From Ophiothrix spiculata (Eukaryota > Echinodermata > Ophiuroidea > Amphilepidida > Ophiotrichidae), in assembly GCA_000969725.1 (NCBI GenBank), contig JXSR01S043435.1: DNA of 21,091 nt; one strand, given 5' to 3'. The position numbers were made by a program, and so were the translations under genes. Positions within the stretch are counted from its first letter, which is position 1. Each line of letters starts with the position of its first letter. Below are positions 19,854 to 21,091 of the stretch, piece after piece. Under the pieces are notes generated by a model. That model did not search any database and had not been told where the DNA came from. It was given only the letters and a program-made list of their open reading frames with translations.

Positions 19854-21091
19854 TGAACAAACAGAAATGTTTTATTCTATATTCATGAAAGGAACCTTTT
19901 TGAATTAAATTTATGAAAATCGCACTGTTCTGATCAGAGAAATCAAACAGAAAGTTTCGTTTGTTTTAACATAGTTACCATTTGTAAACATATCTTCAAA
20001 CATCATTTTTGTGTGACTAACAACTTCGGGAAGTATTTATGATAAGTAAATTTATATTAAATATCCTTTGTCATGTTTGTGGAGTGTTGCAGTTCGTATC
20101 TGATAAATATGATCATTTTTTGGGATATTGGGTATGTGCACTTACATTTATGCGCCAGGTTTGATTGCAGAGCTTGCTTCTGACAGTGGTACCAAATACC
20201 AGTGTACCACTGCCAGATATTTTGGATAAACTCTGGCCTTTAATATGTAATGCAATGCATGGAATATGATCATGAAGGCCAGAATCTCTGTCTAAAATAG
20301 TGCCCTTATGTGCAACTTTTGATACGTAACTGTCGTAAGCTTGGCTCAAGCCAAAAATGAAGTTCTTGGCTTGTGTTGCTCGAGCAAGAAATTTCTGGTA
20401 AGATTGAGCAAGTCATAAAGTGCAATTTAAACTAAGTCTAAGGCACATTCTTCTTTGTTACTAGTTAAACACACATCTATTATGGTAATTAATGCTGTTA
20501 GCCGACAAGAGATTCAACTTTATCGTAAAACACGATCCGATTCACTGCGATGATAATCTTGTTCTTCGGATCGTGCGGGAAACTATACTAATTCTGTAGA
20601 GCATGAACTGCACGCCAGAAATAAAAGATCTATTGACCCATAATATCAACTTCGCCAACATGTCCTTGAATGTTACTCCATTGCTTTGAAGGGGTGATTT
20701 TAATTTGGTCGGCTTTGTAGCGCCGTTTTTAATCCCTGGCTGGAATAGTAAAACACCTACAAAATAATGGTATCGCCAAACGACGTCACATTACCATTAA
20801 AATCCCATGATGCAATCTCCATCATGACAATATTTTGTTGACATCGTTTGATCACCGGGAATCACATTCAGATATCGCCTTTAGTGGAAATAAATGACCA
20901 AAGTGAATAGTAAGTTTGTTTGATATAAATCAAGCCAATTTGTTTGGAGTCATATTGTCACATGTAACTATTAGTCCCAGAGCTGTGACCATGAACCATC
21001 ATTAACTTTTATCATTGGCTATTGTAATTTCTATAGGTCCTGGGTCACAGGAATAAATTAATGCGTAATACTTTGGCCATTTAAGCTTTCT
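19854..21091. other. Presumed first intron of the plus-strand gene
   Basis: No exon with a convincing acceptor, frame and donor was found. The region has small inverted motifs: GACAGTGGTAC/GTACCACTGCC near 20181-20215, CTGGCCTT/AAGGCCAG near 20232-20281, and the 20531-20575 hairpin. Confidence 0.5.
20531..20575. repeat. 10-bp hairpin CACGATCCGA/TCGGATCGTG
   Basis: Two perfect 10-base arms enclose 25 bases in the region right of the hAT-like element. No element borders could be defined. Confidence 0.5.

Noticed and set aside
20113-20349. 78-codon minus-strand frame as a possible ADSS upstream exon
   Set aside because: It contains no GDEGKGK or CRCQ and overlaps several small inverted repeats; no splice sites fit.
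20860-20915. ATGACCAAAGTGAATAGTAAGT as another plus-strand first exon
   Set aside because: The coding piece would be only five codons, with no promoter motif or conserved context.

Overview
This is metazoan genomic DNA, AT-rich, intron-rich and crowded with short non-autonomous transposons. I found no bacterial-style genes, rRNA or CRISPR array. The main gene is on the minus strand: eight exons between 15592 and 3160 encode about 294 contiguous residues of eukaryotic adenylosuccinate synthetase (ADSS, PurA family), the first committed enzyme of AMP synthesis from IMP. All eight exons have AG/GT borders and matching splice phases. The gene is partial at both ends. The last roughly 100 residues must lie left of position 1. 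The exon carrying the N-terminal WGDEGKGK GTP loop was not found anywhere right of 15592. The host is probably a marine invertebrate; a foldback transposon resembling sea-urchin TU elements hints at a deuterostome, but this is weak evidence.

Layout. 1-3159 is the intron or region downstream of the last visible exon and is packed with repeats: a 261-bp inverted-repeat element, a 558-bp foldback transposon with a perfect 9-bp target duplication (486-1043), an ~870-bp element with GTATTTCCC-rich ends, a SINE fused to half of another element, and a CACCCCGCA minisatellite. 3160-15592 holds the ADSS exons, separated by introns of 0.6-3.4 kb containing further elements. Inside one intron, next to the exon for the IMP-binding loop, lies a decayed tandem copy of that exon (about 12320-12412).

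15593-21091 is upstream sequence. It holds a 450-bp near-perfect foldback flanked by TA, a candidate minus-strand first exon (ATGGCG at 17736), and a candidate plus-strand first exon of an unrecognised gene (ATGGCGGC at 19070) with ETS-like and NRF1-like promoter motifs. The two starts face away from each other across about 1.3 kb, as at a divergent housekeeping promoter. A 450-bp hAT-like element with a perfect 8-bp target duplication lies in the plus-strand gene's presumed first intron.

The most striking items are the FB/TU-like foldback transposon, the duplicated ADSS exon, and the absence of the GTP-loop exon between the candidate first exon and the rest of ADSS. Most other open frames here are short, lack family resemblance and run through repeats, so they were not annotated.
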